DNA from: Cymbomonas tetramitiformis
Lineage: Eukaryota; Chlorophyta; Pyramimonadophyceae; Pyramimonadales; Pyramimonadaceae
DNA: 64,000 bases
Direction: 5' to 3'
Assembly (NCBI GenBank): GCA_001247695.2
Contig: LGRX02009947.1
Coordinates: forward strand, 1-64,000
Made by a program: the position numbers and the translations under genes. This document shows positions 41,895-53,066 of this stretch, piece after piece (positions within the stretch are counted from its first letter, which is position 1; every line of letters begins with the position of its first letter). The notes under the pieces are model-generated. The model did not search any database. It saw only the letters and a program-made list of their open reading frames with translations, and was not told where the DNA came from.

Positions 41895-42114
41895 TGTTGG
41901 AAATTTGGGCTTGTGTATAAGAGCCTAGCGTGTGATCTCAGAATATCAGAATTTCAAAGATTTTGTAGCTCTACGATCGTGTGCTGTGTTAAGATCTGCC
42001 TGGATAATTACCGACACATGTGAATGTTAATGACGAGTTTGATACCTACCTGCGAGCGTTGAGATTGCTTGGGTCTGGCAGTATTCGTCCCATCATATGC
42101 ACGCGTTTGCGACA
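41895..42114 (+). repeat. Partial second copy of the LTR, in tandem
   Basis: 220 bp nearly identical to 41148-41366 (TGTTGGAAATTTGGG ... GCGTTTGCGACA), head to tail with the preceding LTR, then unrelated sequence. From 42115 to 42512 no gene is seen. Confidence 0.85.
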
Positions 42115-42512
42115 TGTTAATACCTCATCACACTACAAGGGAATACTCCCAAAAGCTATCTTTTACGATCGTGAACAAAGTGTCGAACAAAGAAGTGGGC
42201 GTCTTTCGATGCCAGCTGTCGCAACTGGCTAGATGTAGGACTCTGCAAGATTGTTTTATATGAACTGTGCCTCTGAGATCCTGGGCGCTTCTTTGATTTG
42301 TCATGTGGTTTCGAGGCTGCCGGCAGTGGCTCTGAGCTCTCGCGTGTCTGCAGGCGTTTGTGATTCCCCAATAGGTTCCTGTCACTGCAATCGCTTGGGA
42401 TGGCGATACTATGTGGCGATACTTGTGTCGTTGCTCTCCCATGCGTCCGTGGATTTGCAGTTGCTATGTCTGCCGTAACTTTGGTTTCAGGTGGAGATTC
42501 CGGCTCTCGAGT

Positions 42513-42635
42513 CTATGACTTCGATGCGCCTCGCGCGCTCGTGGGATTAGGAACTTGCGATTTGATGGTGTCCACTGGATTCGTATACGCAGGCTGTTCT
42601 GTGCCACTACAGTCTACACGTTGTCTCGCCACTTT
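42513..42635 (-). pseudogene. 3' part of an ORF split by the LTR element
   Basis: Minus-strand codons continuing the ORF at 48596-49016 once the LTR element and one copy of the CTTT duplication are discounted; it stops at 42513. The product would be 179 aa, unrecognised. The exact in-frame continuation supports the insertion model. Confidence 0.55.
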
Positions 42636-42890
42636 ACTGGAATATCCTAGTTCACTAGATATCAGAAACTCCCGAACTGTGTGGATAAACTCTCGTAAGA
42701 TAAATAAACCCTAAGCTAGATATACCCGGAACGTTCTCGGACGGTTTCGGAGTCTAGCCTACCTGTGACACAGCGTGTGTCACAGCACGAACCTATAGAT
42801 CAGTCAGCAGTCCAGTGTTGGCCTAGGAGTCTGTCATAGGGGCCTGAACCGGGACTCCCGGTCAGGGCTGCCTATACAGATTTCAGCACA
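42636..42890 (-). repeat. Downstream LTR of the gag-only element
   Basis: 255 bp, contains GATAAATAAACCC and the palindrome TGTGACACAGCGTGTGTCACA. It matches 48344-48595 with a few substitutions and a small indel. Confidence 0.85.
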
Positions 42891-43589
42891 CCACCCCAGC
42901 ACTGTGGGTGGTGACTGTCTAAGAGAGTCAGATAATGTAAGATAAGTCAGGGCAGGAGTCAGGTTGACAGTCCTAACAACTGCTAATCCAACTGTGCAAT
43001 TCTGAAACACAAATTTGGAAACCCTCTAGCTAGCACAGGTGCAGAAACCTACGGGCATTGTGCACCCGCTAAACAACTGAAAAGCACCGAGCTAGCAAGC
43101 CAGAAGATAACTTGTAGATGTCAAAAGCAAAACCATAAACCAGAAAATTGTTCAAGTCACCGGGGTTCCGCACACCACCATGTTGGTGTGCATCCAGAGT
43201 GAACAAGAAGTCAATCGACAGCACCAAAGTAGCCAGTGGTGGCCTCACGGAAGTCCATGCCGTAGTAAGATGTGAAAAAATAATAATAATAAAACATTTA
43301 CGCTAGTAAAGGGGACAAAGTCCTGAGAGTGCGGTATCCCTGCAAAGCAGGCTAGTGAATACACCAAGGGCTACTCCCTCTGCTATAGCGCGCCCATAAA
43401 GGGCTCAGCCCGCTTTTCAGCAGGGTGACATCTAGAGAAAACGCTAGGTGCTAGGCAATAAAAAACTCTAGAAGATGGAGAAGCAGCCATGGCCGGGTGA
43501 GTGGAGGGGTGGCTGGATCTGAGCGGTGGGGAGGGAAGTCGAAGAATTAAGGGGGTTATTGGAGACGTTGAGGAAGGTGGCCGGGTAGG

Positions 43590-43632
43590 CGGGGAGAGGG
43601 GTTGCGGGGAGGGGAGGGGGGGGACGGCCCCT
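43590..43632 (+). other. G-rich tract
   Basis: Five or more runs of three to nine G (GGCGGGGAGAGGGG ... GGGGAGGGGAGGGGGGGG); capable in principle of forming a G-quadruplex. It lies in the 3' non-coding part of the LINE-like fragment. Confidence 0.5.
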
Positions 43633-43814
43633 CCCCTTGGGGTCTCGTTTGGGCGTCAGCTCCCAAAACATCTTATATTGCAGGACTTTTGAAAATTATT
43701 GCAGGAGGGTTTGAAGAAAGTCGTTTGACTGTTGCACGGCTTCTGTTTCTGTCATGGTTTCATTGCTCGAGATGTCAGCAGTATGTGGGTCAGTGTTGAA
43801 GGTGGTGATAGTGT

Positions 43815-45509
43815 TTAACAGAAACACATCTCGCCTGTTGCCTTCTTGGTGTGTTGCCTACAAATTCTTGAAAGTTTTTTGAGGAGTGGTTTAATCTTAC
43901 CACGAGGAACACCTATCGTGTTGAGGACCGTACCAAAACGAGGAGGGAGGTATCCCATGAGTGTAAGAACTTTGGGCCATTTCACGGTGTTTATGAAGGG
44001 CTTGGAATTTGCATTTGTGATTGTCGTGTCGTGGTGACCACCATAATAGGACTCCATATCACTCTGATGATAAGGGAGGTCTTGAGTGGGCCACGGACAC
44101 AACGAAGAGGAAAGTACCTTGTCGCTTTCGTTCAGAACTTCATCCCAGATATCAGGGCTGACTCCTGTGTATTCTAGCCTCTTCTTCGTGACTCTGGACT
44201 TGGGAAGGACGTTAAGGAACCAACTGGCAATCTTTTTCTGAGTAGGCCTCCAGTCAAAGGCTGGTTGGGTTTCACTGGGTGCACTGTCTATAGCTATGTT
44301 AACAACATCCGAAAAGTCATCCTTGTAGCATCCACCACCTGGAAGAACGTAGGGGTCATCACCCGTCCAATAACCATGTGGGATAAATGGGATAGTGTTA
44401 TGCGGGAATCTGAAAACAAGTTTAAAGCCTTTGTCGAACCATCATTTTTGGTTTTTGGGAGACAGCGGAAGGATCCATGTTCCTGAAAATCCAAGGACAG
44501 TGTTGGCCGCTTTATGTCCCATTTCCAAAGTAGTCATGACCGCCGAAGATTTGCCCTTATCTTTCCCATCGAAGGGGGGATTTCCATAAACGATTCTGCC
44601 AATGCCTGTTATCGGGTCCACGTAGGCATCCCAAGCGAGACCATCAAAGCCAATTTTCCCATGATGGCAGAAGGGCCTGAGAGCTTTTTTCATTCTTGTG
44701 GTGGGTATGCATCTTCTCGAGTGAATTCTAGGGTGGGCATTTAGAGGGTTGGAGAAAAGTTCACAACCGTTTTTGTCCAGGTTTCTGTCATCCACCAAGA
44801 TATCTAAGAGGCTTCTTCTGATTGCGTAGCAGTTTTTAGGATCTCCCGATTCAAACTTACATGCATTGAGTGCTTCATGAATATCGTGTGCCCTATTCGA
44901 GTACTCCGCAAGTGAGCATGGGACTGCTTTGTTAGAAAGGCGGTGCCAGGCCAAAAGTTTCCAAAACTCTTTCTTTTGAACATATTGGAGTTCGGGATAT
45001 TTAACTGTTCCCGTTACATGGTCCACTTCGGGTTTGGCGGTCACAGCAATGGTATTCTTTTTTGAACTTGATGGTCGGTACATGCTAGCTTCCGGGAGAG
45101 CGTGTAAGTATAATTCCTCATTCATTTCCTGTCTTAGGTCAGCAAGTGGAAAAAGTTTCGATGGCTGTGTTTTGATGTATGTGGTACCTTTTCCAGGGTT
45201 TAGGAGTTTGGGCTTTTCTGAGATTTCTTCAGCAATGATTTTCCTTAGTTCGACATCCTGGGTCGTTCTAAGATTATACAAATTATTATTATGTCCTGAG
45301 CATTCAAGTTGGATGTGTTCGAAGGTGCATTTTGTATTCTGTTGGCAGTAGGGGCAGTTTTCCGTTTCGATTTTCCCCAGTTTAAATAAACGTGCTGGAG
45401 AGGCTTGGAGGCCCAGGAGTTCTCTGCTTCTAGAAGCAGTGAAAGCTTTAGGTGTTATTTTGGAAATGTCTTTAATGGGGGTGGTGTTATTCTCGTTGAG
45501 CATCCTCAA
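43815..45509 (-). pseudogene. LINE 3' fragment: RT zinc finger plus NPPF-type methyltransferase-like domain
   Basis: One minus-strand frame of about 565 codons with a single in-frame TGA near 44440. The N-terminal part has CPYCQQNTKCTFEHIQLEC, the zinc finger (zf-RVT) that follows the reverse transcriptase in LINE-type elements; the polymerase itself is missing. Further on, WDAYVDPITGIGRIVYGNPPF, then TWILPLSP and LVFRFPHNTIPF, match the layout of Dam-like adenine methyltransferases (NPPF motif IV, following beta-strand and LP turn). The glycine-rich SAM motif is not obvious, so the assignment is tentative. The first in-frame Met (MRMLNENN) is probably internal to a longer original protein. 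Confidence 0.5.
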
Positions 45510-45608
45510 GTACTTCCCTTGAGACTGCGTGTAGAGTTCTCCAATTGTGATAGTGTGAGACGTTGAATTCTTCTAATGTGACTGCGGATATCACCTAAAA
45601 TAGGGACC

Positions 45609-48196
45609 TCAAAAAAGAATAACGAGAAGGGCAGCACCGTAGTATCCCAATATATATATAGTAATGAAAAAGCCAGCACCGTAGTAGTGCTCCACATCAA
45701 GAGGACCGGTCTCATGCAAAGCCATACCGTAGCAGTGAGCCATGTCAAAGCCCAAATCTGCCTGAGCAAGGTCCTGAAAGAGGTCAGGGGGCTCAGGCGG
45801 CTCAAGCGGTGGCACATTGTCAGTCACAAAGAAACCCTGAGCCGGGATCACCGATTCAACAAATTCATTCGTGGAGAAAATTGACGGAGTCTCCCAATCG
45901 AGATCACCACCAGGCGAAGGCAATCCCGCAGCCGACAGAGCGTCGGGCACGGCAGCCACCCCCATGATCGAGATGCAAAGAATGAGGGAAAGGAGAAAAG
46001 GAATTCCCCACGGCCCAACCGTGGCAGGAAAGCCCCAGGGCGGCTTCCCACAACCGTAGGTCCTCTGGTCGTCCACGGGTGGCCCGGACACAAATCATGA
46101 TTGGCCGACGGAGGCGAACCCCGCGGCTTCAGCCTGAAGTTGCCGTCGGCAAAGTCCTCGTAGTCGTCGGTGTCGTAGCCGGTGAGGTCAACCGGCGCGA
46201 TGGCGGCGTGGTTGACAGTCTGGACGAACCCAGGGAACTCACCGTCCGTCGTGGCAGTCACCCGCGCCGATTGAAGCGGCACGGGCTTCACATCCTCCTC
46301 CTGCGAGACAGGTATAGCAGGGGCCGGCACGGCGGATGCCGATGCCGCCGCACCACCTGCCGGAACCTGCTCCTCCGGCATGTTCCCCGCTGCCGCGGGG
46401 CCGCACACCAGAGCCGATGCATGCGGCTCGAGAACCGCCGTGGTGGGAAGGATGCGTGGGTGTAGTGCACCTTGCAGTTTGCCGCGGCATGGACCTCCGC
46501 GGCGAGATCGTCCAGCCGCTGATGAATGTCGTCACCTGCGGGCTCGTCAGCAGGCTGCTGCGGCTCTACCGTGAAGCCGTAGGCGGACACGTCGATCCCG
46601 CCCACCGCACCCGCACAGAGCACCGCAGGCGGCCCGTACGTGGAGGCCGCACTGGCAAAGGCCTCCGCCCCATCGTCTGCCGCCTGCTGGAACAGGGCGC
46701 ACATGGCTAAAGCCCGCACCCCCTCCGCGTCCTCCTCGTCGATGGGAGTGCAGAATGCGGCAGCCGAGTGTGGGGGATGCTGACGCCCACCCAATGGACA
46801 GTCGCGGTAAAAGTGGTATTGCTCACCTTTTCCCGCCTTCTTGCACCTTCCGCAAAAGGGCTTCGCCTTTTGGTCGTCACGGTCGAAACCGACCGCAGGC
46901 AATGGGTGCGTGCCGACACGGAATCCCCGCTGCGCACCGCGCTGCTGCTGCTGCCGCTGCTGCCGCTACGGCTGCTGCCGCTGCTGTTGCGCCGGTGGCG
47001 CGTCCGTCCCGCGCTGCTGCCGCAGCAAGGCCTGAAGCTCGTTGATCTTGTCGAGGAGAGCGCCGTACTCCGTGCTGGAGAGCTGTGCAGAGATGCCGCT
47101 CTTGCCCGAAACCGCCTTCCCCGTCTCCGTCTGCGCCCAAGCCTGAAAGATCTCTACCACAAGGGAGCGGAGAGACGCCAAGGAGACATGCGCGAGATCG
47201 GCCGCGAGAGGATACCGCACCTTGACCGCGGTGTAAAACACCGGGTCTAGCCGGTTGTACAGGGAGAGCTTCCTGGTCTCCTCGGTGGGCGTCCAATCCG
47301 TAGCTTTGTTATCCCGCACCAGACGCTGTTCCCTGTTCCCGAGCCAAGATGGGCTGCGGGTCAGTGTCTGCGGGATAACGCAACGCGGCGTGCTCCTCCT
47401 GGTGCGACTCACGTAGCGCCACCGGTACGCAGCCCTTGATGATGTCCACAAGAGCTCGCCGTCCATCACGGTCAGACGAAGCATCGGTGCTAGTCAGCCA
47501 GACGTAGGCGTTGCTGTGCTTCTCGACAACCAGAGCCAGAACGTCGTAGAGCAAGCCGTTGACCTTGGTCACCACACGAGCCAGAGGGTCGTCGAGGTCA
47601 AAGGACGCCAACTCCAGCCCAGACGAATGAAACTCCGTACGCAGCTGCACCACCAGCTCGGAGAGGAGGCCAGCGTCGTCCGTACCCCTGAAGTGGTGCT
47701 TCTTGTCACCAAGGACATCCTCGCGGACACCCTTAGCCCATTGGCGGTGAAGACGCGCTTTGTAGATGTCGTCGACCAGCTTGCTCTGCTCCTGCAAGTA
47801 CTTCCTGGTCGCCACGTCTGCATCTTCGTTGGAAGTCGGAGCAGTTGGCGTACGCACCGTCGGACTGTTCCGAACCCCGTCTAATAGCCTCAGTGAGGCG
47901 TCGATGTCACTGTCCCTGTCTAGGGACTTCTTTGCTCGGGTCAACATTCCCATACTCTGAAAAGCCAGAGGGGAGGTGGTACGCAATCGCGCGGTTGGGT
48001 CTGGTAGCGGAAAAATGGTAATGTCCAGCAACGGAGAGGAGCGAAGAGAGTGGAGCGGCGAGGGGCACCCGATGTCGTCGAAGTCGAAGGTGTCGCGAAC
48101 ACCAGCCCAAAGAACAGTAACCAGCAGGGCCAGTGCCGGTGCAAAACTGAACCTGAACATTGCTAAGACTAGTCCGTAACGAGGAGCGGTCCCCAT
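45609..48196 (-). pseudogene. copia-like gag remnant, several frameshifts
   Basis: ATG 48196 (GACCATGGG context) opens about 295 codons of gag-like sequence (MLTRAKKSLDRDSDIDAS ... LARVVTKVNGLLYDVLALVV). The sequence continues in other frames at 47484-46966 (DWTPTEETRKLSLYNRLDP ... QAWAQTETGK, Gln-rich end) and 46902-46288, which has CGRCKKAGKGEQYHFYRDC, a zinc-knuckle variant. A hydrophobic stretch (WGIPFLLSLILCISIMG) lies at about 46000. The patch ATTDGEFPGFV is shared with the gag at 30.9 kb, so the two belong to one lineage. At least three frame changes make it non-functional. Confidence 0.6.
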
Positions 48197-48343
48197 GGTC
48201 GCCACTCCCAGTCGCTCACCGCAAACAACTCACACCATAATTCCTAGTCGCACCCAAACGCGCCTGGCGCACCACCTCTCCAAGCGGTCGTTTAGCCAAT
48301 CATGGCCAAATTAGCAAGTGGAATAAAAGCGTGGACACGACCT

Positions 48344-48595
48344 ACTGGAATATCCTAGTTCACTAGATATCAGAAACTCCCGAACTGTGTGGATAAACTC
48401 TCATAAGATAAATAAACCCTAAGCTAGATATACCCGGAACGTTCTCGGACGGTTTCGGAGTCTAGCCTACCTGTGACACAGCGTGTGTCACAACACGAAC
48501 CTATAGATCAATCAACAGTCCAATGTTGGCCTAGGAGTCTGTCATATGGGCCTGATAGGTTCCCGGTTAGGGCTGCCTATACAGATTTCAGCACA
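48344..48595 (-). repeat. Upstream LTR of the gag-only element
   Basis: Direct repeat of 42636-42890, located about 150 bp before the gag ATG on the minus strand. Confidence 0.85.
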
Positions 48596-49016
48596 CTTTA
48601 CTTGAGTTCCGTAATATTTCCCGTCGGAACGTTTTCGCTCTAGGACCTTGCTGACATGCGGTTCCTAGCGGTGGGGTGTTGTCGCGCCCTTTTTCTTTAC
48701 TGTGTCCACTTCCATTCTGAGAGATTATAGCGCGTTCAGCTGTGGCTGCAGTCGCAACTGCTTTTGCGCCAACTAGCCTAACTGCCTCGAGCAGGGTTTT
48801 CGACAATACTTGAGAGTCTGTGAGATTCGAAAGTTGTGATTCCGCTGGTATGTCTGCCTCTTCCTGTCGCAGCGCGGTAAAATTTCTTTTCGTAATCTTG
48901 AGTATACGCAGAGCTGCAGTCGCGCTGCTTACTGTCTGTTGTAGATGGACCTCTAGATTCTCTAGTAGTGGCTCAGCTGCCAGCTTATTCCTGCCGTAAA
49001 GCGGCATACTGAGCAC
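48596..49016 (-). pseudogene. 5' part of an ORF split by the gag-only element
   Basis: ATG 49016 (MLSMPLYGRNKLAAEP) and 140 codons ending at the CTTT duplication; the rest is at 42513-42635. Helical, Ala/Leu-rich sequence with a polar end (GHSKEKGRDNTPP). Not recognised; an in-frame stop lies just upstream of the ATG. It may itself belong to a mobile element. Confidence 0.45.
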
Positions 49017-50380
49017 CTGCTCGTCTCAAAACGCGTCACATATACAGTTTATCAACCATAAAACAATAATTGGGCCACCAAAAATCCATGATTTATCGCA
49101 ATAAAAATTTCATAAAGGCGGCAGAATTAAGGTGGACGCGTTGGCGGCAGAGCCGGAGTCCCTGCCACATAATGTATACTAGTTGATTCTAGAGATATGT
49201 ATGCTTCATATGACATGCATTTACGCACTTTATCATCGATACCCCTTCCGTTGGACGGTGTTGAAACACGGAGGAGAAGGCTTCCAATACTGTTTTGAAA
49301 TATTTCCCAATTGCCGCAGGTGATGAACTCGGGAAAGGATGAAATTGTGGATCGTGATTTACGAAAAACCTTCGAAAAACCTAGACCGTGGTATCCTATA
49401 CAGGGTGTCGTTAGGCTGATAGCTACGGCTTATAAGGTCTAGATCGGACGGGTTATTTGTAAAACAACCTCGGGCTTATAAGCATTACAAGTTGCCACCG
49501 AGGTGAGAAATCGCATGTCAAAAGTGCAGACGTGTTTCACACGCAGTGGAACCACATTACTTCGAGTTGGGACCGTCGCATCTCAAGTGTACGATTGCAC
49601 ACCATACTAGCCACTTGCACATCCCTCTGTTACACTCTCCACTTTACGTTTTCGGCAAGTGGTCAAATATTGAGGTGAAAGTTCGTCACTCCATATTAAG
49701 CTTACTCTCTCATTGAAATCTGGCCACGTTTATCGTTTTGGAGTTAGGGTTTTGCATACGCCAAGAAAACACTTCTCTCAAAAGAGCAAACAACCGTGCA
49801 CTTTTCACCAACGTAGTAAAGTTGCAGCAGAATTCATAAGTCATTAACCAAAGTTCTACAAGAATACCACTTTCGCCCCTTCGAAGAGGATCGAAGGTGC
49901 AGAGCATTTCACAAATGTTGAAAAGGAGCTATCAAGGTTTCAGCACCTCTTCGTCGACTCAAGCGTCACCTTGCCATATCTCACGCGCACTGCGAGCTGT
50001 ATTGCTCCGGGGTCAAGAGCTTTTTTATGGAAAGGGCATGAATAGTTTTCATTTCTTCGGCCAGTGCGTTATTGACCTAACCACACACGCAACACACTGT
50101 CAGAGAAGCTCCCGTAACGTGTGAACAACTAGCACTGCAAGTTACTTTGAGCTTAGAACGAATAACACGAGTCGAGCTAAGATGTTCTTGAAGAAGAGGG
50201 GCACAGATAGTCAATGGCACACGCTATTGATGGTGCGATATTGACTGGTGAGAAGGGGCATACCAGCCGGTGCTTCTCGAGAGGTTTCTTGCCTTCGAAA
50301 GCACTGGAGACTAGAAGCACAACATCGAAGCTAGAACCACATCTGCGAGAGCACAAGGCAAGTATCCACTTGCTGCCATC
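49017..50380. other. Non-coding stretch
   Basis: No gene supported. There is a short palindromic region near 49390-49480 (GGCTTATAAGGTC and CGGGCTTATAAGC). Confidence 0.3.
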
Positions 50381-50385
50381 CTTAT

Positions 50386-50934
50386 TCAAAAGTTCAAATT
50401 GAGCATCGACACGTCTTGTTGGACCAAAGACTCTTTCGATGAAGCAAATTGAACCCAGATCAAAATTCTTCCCAAACTTTTATACCCGTGATGAGGGATA
50501 GGACCCAACATAACTTCAAGAATTAGTGCGTATGCTCGACAATCTGGCCTCCCCTTTGATGTAGTCCCAACAGGATAATGATCCGCGCAGTGCTTGTCTC
50601 TCACCACAGGCAAATATACGCAGATGAAAATATTCACGACTCCTAGTTCCGATCCAAGCATTTTGCGTTAACCCATTTACAAGTTTGAATAGGCATGCTG
50701 TCATGCCTCTACATAGCCCAACAGCTCTTCACAGGCTACGGACCCGCCGGAAGTGTCTTCCACGGTCTTGTAGTTCCAGGTCACGAGTCGCCAACCAAAC
50801 CCATATCAAACAAAACACTTTTCTCAGAAGTTTTGCCAAAAAGATTTTGTCTACTCAGAAACTTCGGACCCATGTCAACCTTAAACTTCCGGCAAGGGGG
50901 TTTAAGGGCTTCCAAACATCCGGGAAATAAATAG
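50386..50934 (-). pseudogene. Possible decayed protein-kinase-like fragment
   Basis: In rotating minus-strand frames: SEKSVLFDMGLVGDS, then PGTT after a stop, then GRPDCRAYALILEVMLGPIP, in the order and spacing of a kinase DFG region, GT turn and DvwAyG..l.E..G. Several stops and frame changes. A weak pattern match only. Confidence 0.2.
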
Positions 50935-51299
50935 TCCTGGACGCAAGTTGTCCCCACTCGAGGGCACTTAGAGGAATAGTTGCTAACCCACCACGTTTGT
51001 AGCTTCTAAACGCTCTCTGAGAATTTTCTCTATGTCGTCCTTTGAATATGCCATATTTTCCCTTTTCGTTGTATATTAACAGGGGAGAGATGGATTCTGT
51101 CCTTTAAAAATGTTTAAAATTGGTGATGCTTCGGCAGAAACACGGCAGAAAACACAAACCATAAAACTCAAAACATTGTCGAGACTGTTGAACTGTTCAT
51201 CTAAAAATCCTTATGCACAATACACCCCTGCTAGGCCAGTCGATCTAAAGATCTCCACTAGGCCTGTGACTGACACTGTGTGACATACTGACGTTTGCG

Positions 51300-52275
51300 A
51301 AACTAGTTCTCGGGCGTTGGGGGATAAACCCCCCCCCATTTCCCTCCGCGCCCCTTTCATGTTTCACTCATGGCACGGGATCGGGGCGTACACATGGCAC
51401 CCCAACACTTAGGCCTACAGTACTTGCCAATCTTCCAATACGGGTTGGACATTCGCTCTGGTTTTGCTACTCTTGTCCCCAGAGCTTATGGACGAAAATA
51501 AACATTTAGGGTTTGTAACTCTGTGGGGTCCATAAGTCCATTTCTCCGAGCCTCTTCGATCAACTGTAACGTCGACCCTCGCGTGTCGCAGGCCGCGCAG
51601 CGGCCGCGCTCGGAGAAACTCTGGGAACAAGTTAGTATGAGCAGTATGGCAATTCGCCCTTAAGGTGTTAACAGTTGGGGGGGCTTAGCAGTATCCTACG
51701 GCCCGTATGTGGGCCTTTTTACGCGTATCATACAACATACGTAGGATACGCGCGTATCCGGGTTTGCCGTATCATATGCGTATGTTGTATGCGACCAATA
51801 AGGGTAGGATAGACTGTGATGACATGACAATGACATGACACACTCGACATCGACATCGACAGCGACAAGCGACAGTCGACACTGATGACACACCGATGAC
51901 ACTGTAAGCAATATTTGAGCAATATATCGCATATCGCGAGATGTGATGACGTGGCAGAGTCGAGGAATATTGTTGCAAAGCATATTTTATGACGTGGCTC
52001 TCACATGCTCCCTTCGATTAATCGAGGACTGATGTGTCAAAAGTATATCATGAGGAGGTGCTAATTAGCCCCAATATGTCCTGAGGGAGCGTCAGCGACT
52101 ATATACTGATACTCTACCATGCGCTGGAGCCAATGATATGGCCTATATAAAGGGATATTAGACGACTACGTGTATCTACATATAAAGATATATATGTCAT
52201 ATTATAATACATATATGTCAATATATTATGGGGCACATAATATAAATACAATATAAACAGTTTTGCCAATATTTA
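51300..52275. other. Non-coding, with hairpin and simple repeats
   Basis: CATACAACATACG (51729-51741) and its exact inverse (51779-51791) form a hairpin in a GTATCC/GGATAC-rich region. TGACATGACA and CGACATCGAC simple repeats lie at 51817-51900. AT-rich TATAT blocks lie at 52150-52280. No gene. Confidence 0.4.
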
Positions 52276-52283
52276 TATTACAC

Positions 52284-52436
52284 TAGAGCTGCCCAACTTA
52301 AACTGGTCCGTTCATATACGATTCCAGAGATCAAAATACGATACATTCGTTCGATGCTCCCCAGGAATCTCTTCGGAGCTTCCGATGTTCCCGATCCGAA
52401 AACATTGGACGGCTCAACTTGAGTGGGGCACCCCTA
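52284..52436. mobile_element. hAT-type miniature element, 153 bp
   Basis: Flanked by the 8-bp duplication TATTACAC (52276-52283 and 52437-52444). Ends TAGAGCTGCCCAACT and, inverted, TAGGGGTGCCCCACT. Non-coding. Confidence 0.75.
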
Positions 52437-53066
52437 TATTACACGCCCCTTGAAATTTATTTCCTGTGTTTGCACGATTTTCTATAATTTCACATTTGTT
52501 TTTTTATTATATACCAATTCCAGCAACCTTTGTTTATAGCAAATATATCGGACATCCTGGCACTATGTCTATCCTGCCCCCCCGCCCCGCCCCGCCGCGT
52601 TGGTGCTGGTGCTTGCTGCCGATGCCGATATGCTTGGTGGTCCCGATCTGATTGTATCTGCATAATATCTGCATCTATAATGCAATCAAATTTTACTTTC
52701 AGTTTTGGCTATTTATATTCTTTTATATGGCGCTGCGCGCGCTGGCACATTGTAAATAAATAATTAAATTGCTATATAACTATTACGACTGTGTGCCGCT
52801 AACATATTCGGCGGCCATATATTCGGCGGCTATAATATTGGGAGAACTATTTATATACATGGTCGACGATAAGACGCATTATATGTTGACATATACTCAC
52901 CTGCGCTGGTATAATATTTGTTTTGGGTATGGGACTTCAGCCTCGGAACCTCATCGTCATGATTGTGTCGCTTCGCTTGGCCTGAATGGAATGTGTTTGA
53001 CTGCCGGGAAAGTGGAAATATACGATATTCAAGAATTACTCGCCCTTAATAGGAAGAGAGTCTCCC

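Larger units (their letters stand above)
42636..48595 (-). mobile_element. Nonautonomous gag-only LTR element with captured LINE fragment
   Basis: Direct repeats 42636-42890 and 48344-48595 (about 97% alike by eye) flank 5.5 kb; CTTT occurs just outside both ends. On the minus strand the order is LTR, gag remnants (48196-45609), a LINE-like 3' fragment (45509-43815), a GGGGTGG purine tract and LTR. No protease, integrase or reverse transcriptase. The ends read TGTGC...CCAGT rather than TG...CA, so the termini need checking. Confidence 0.65.
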
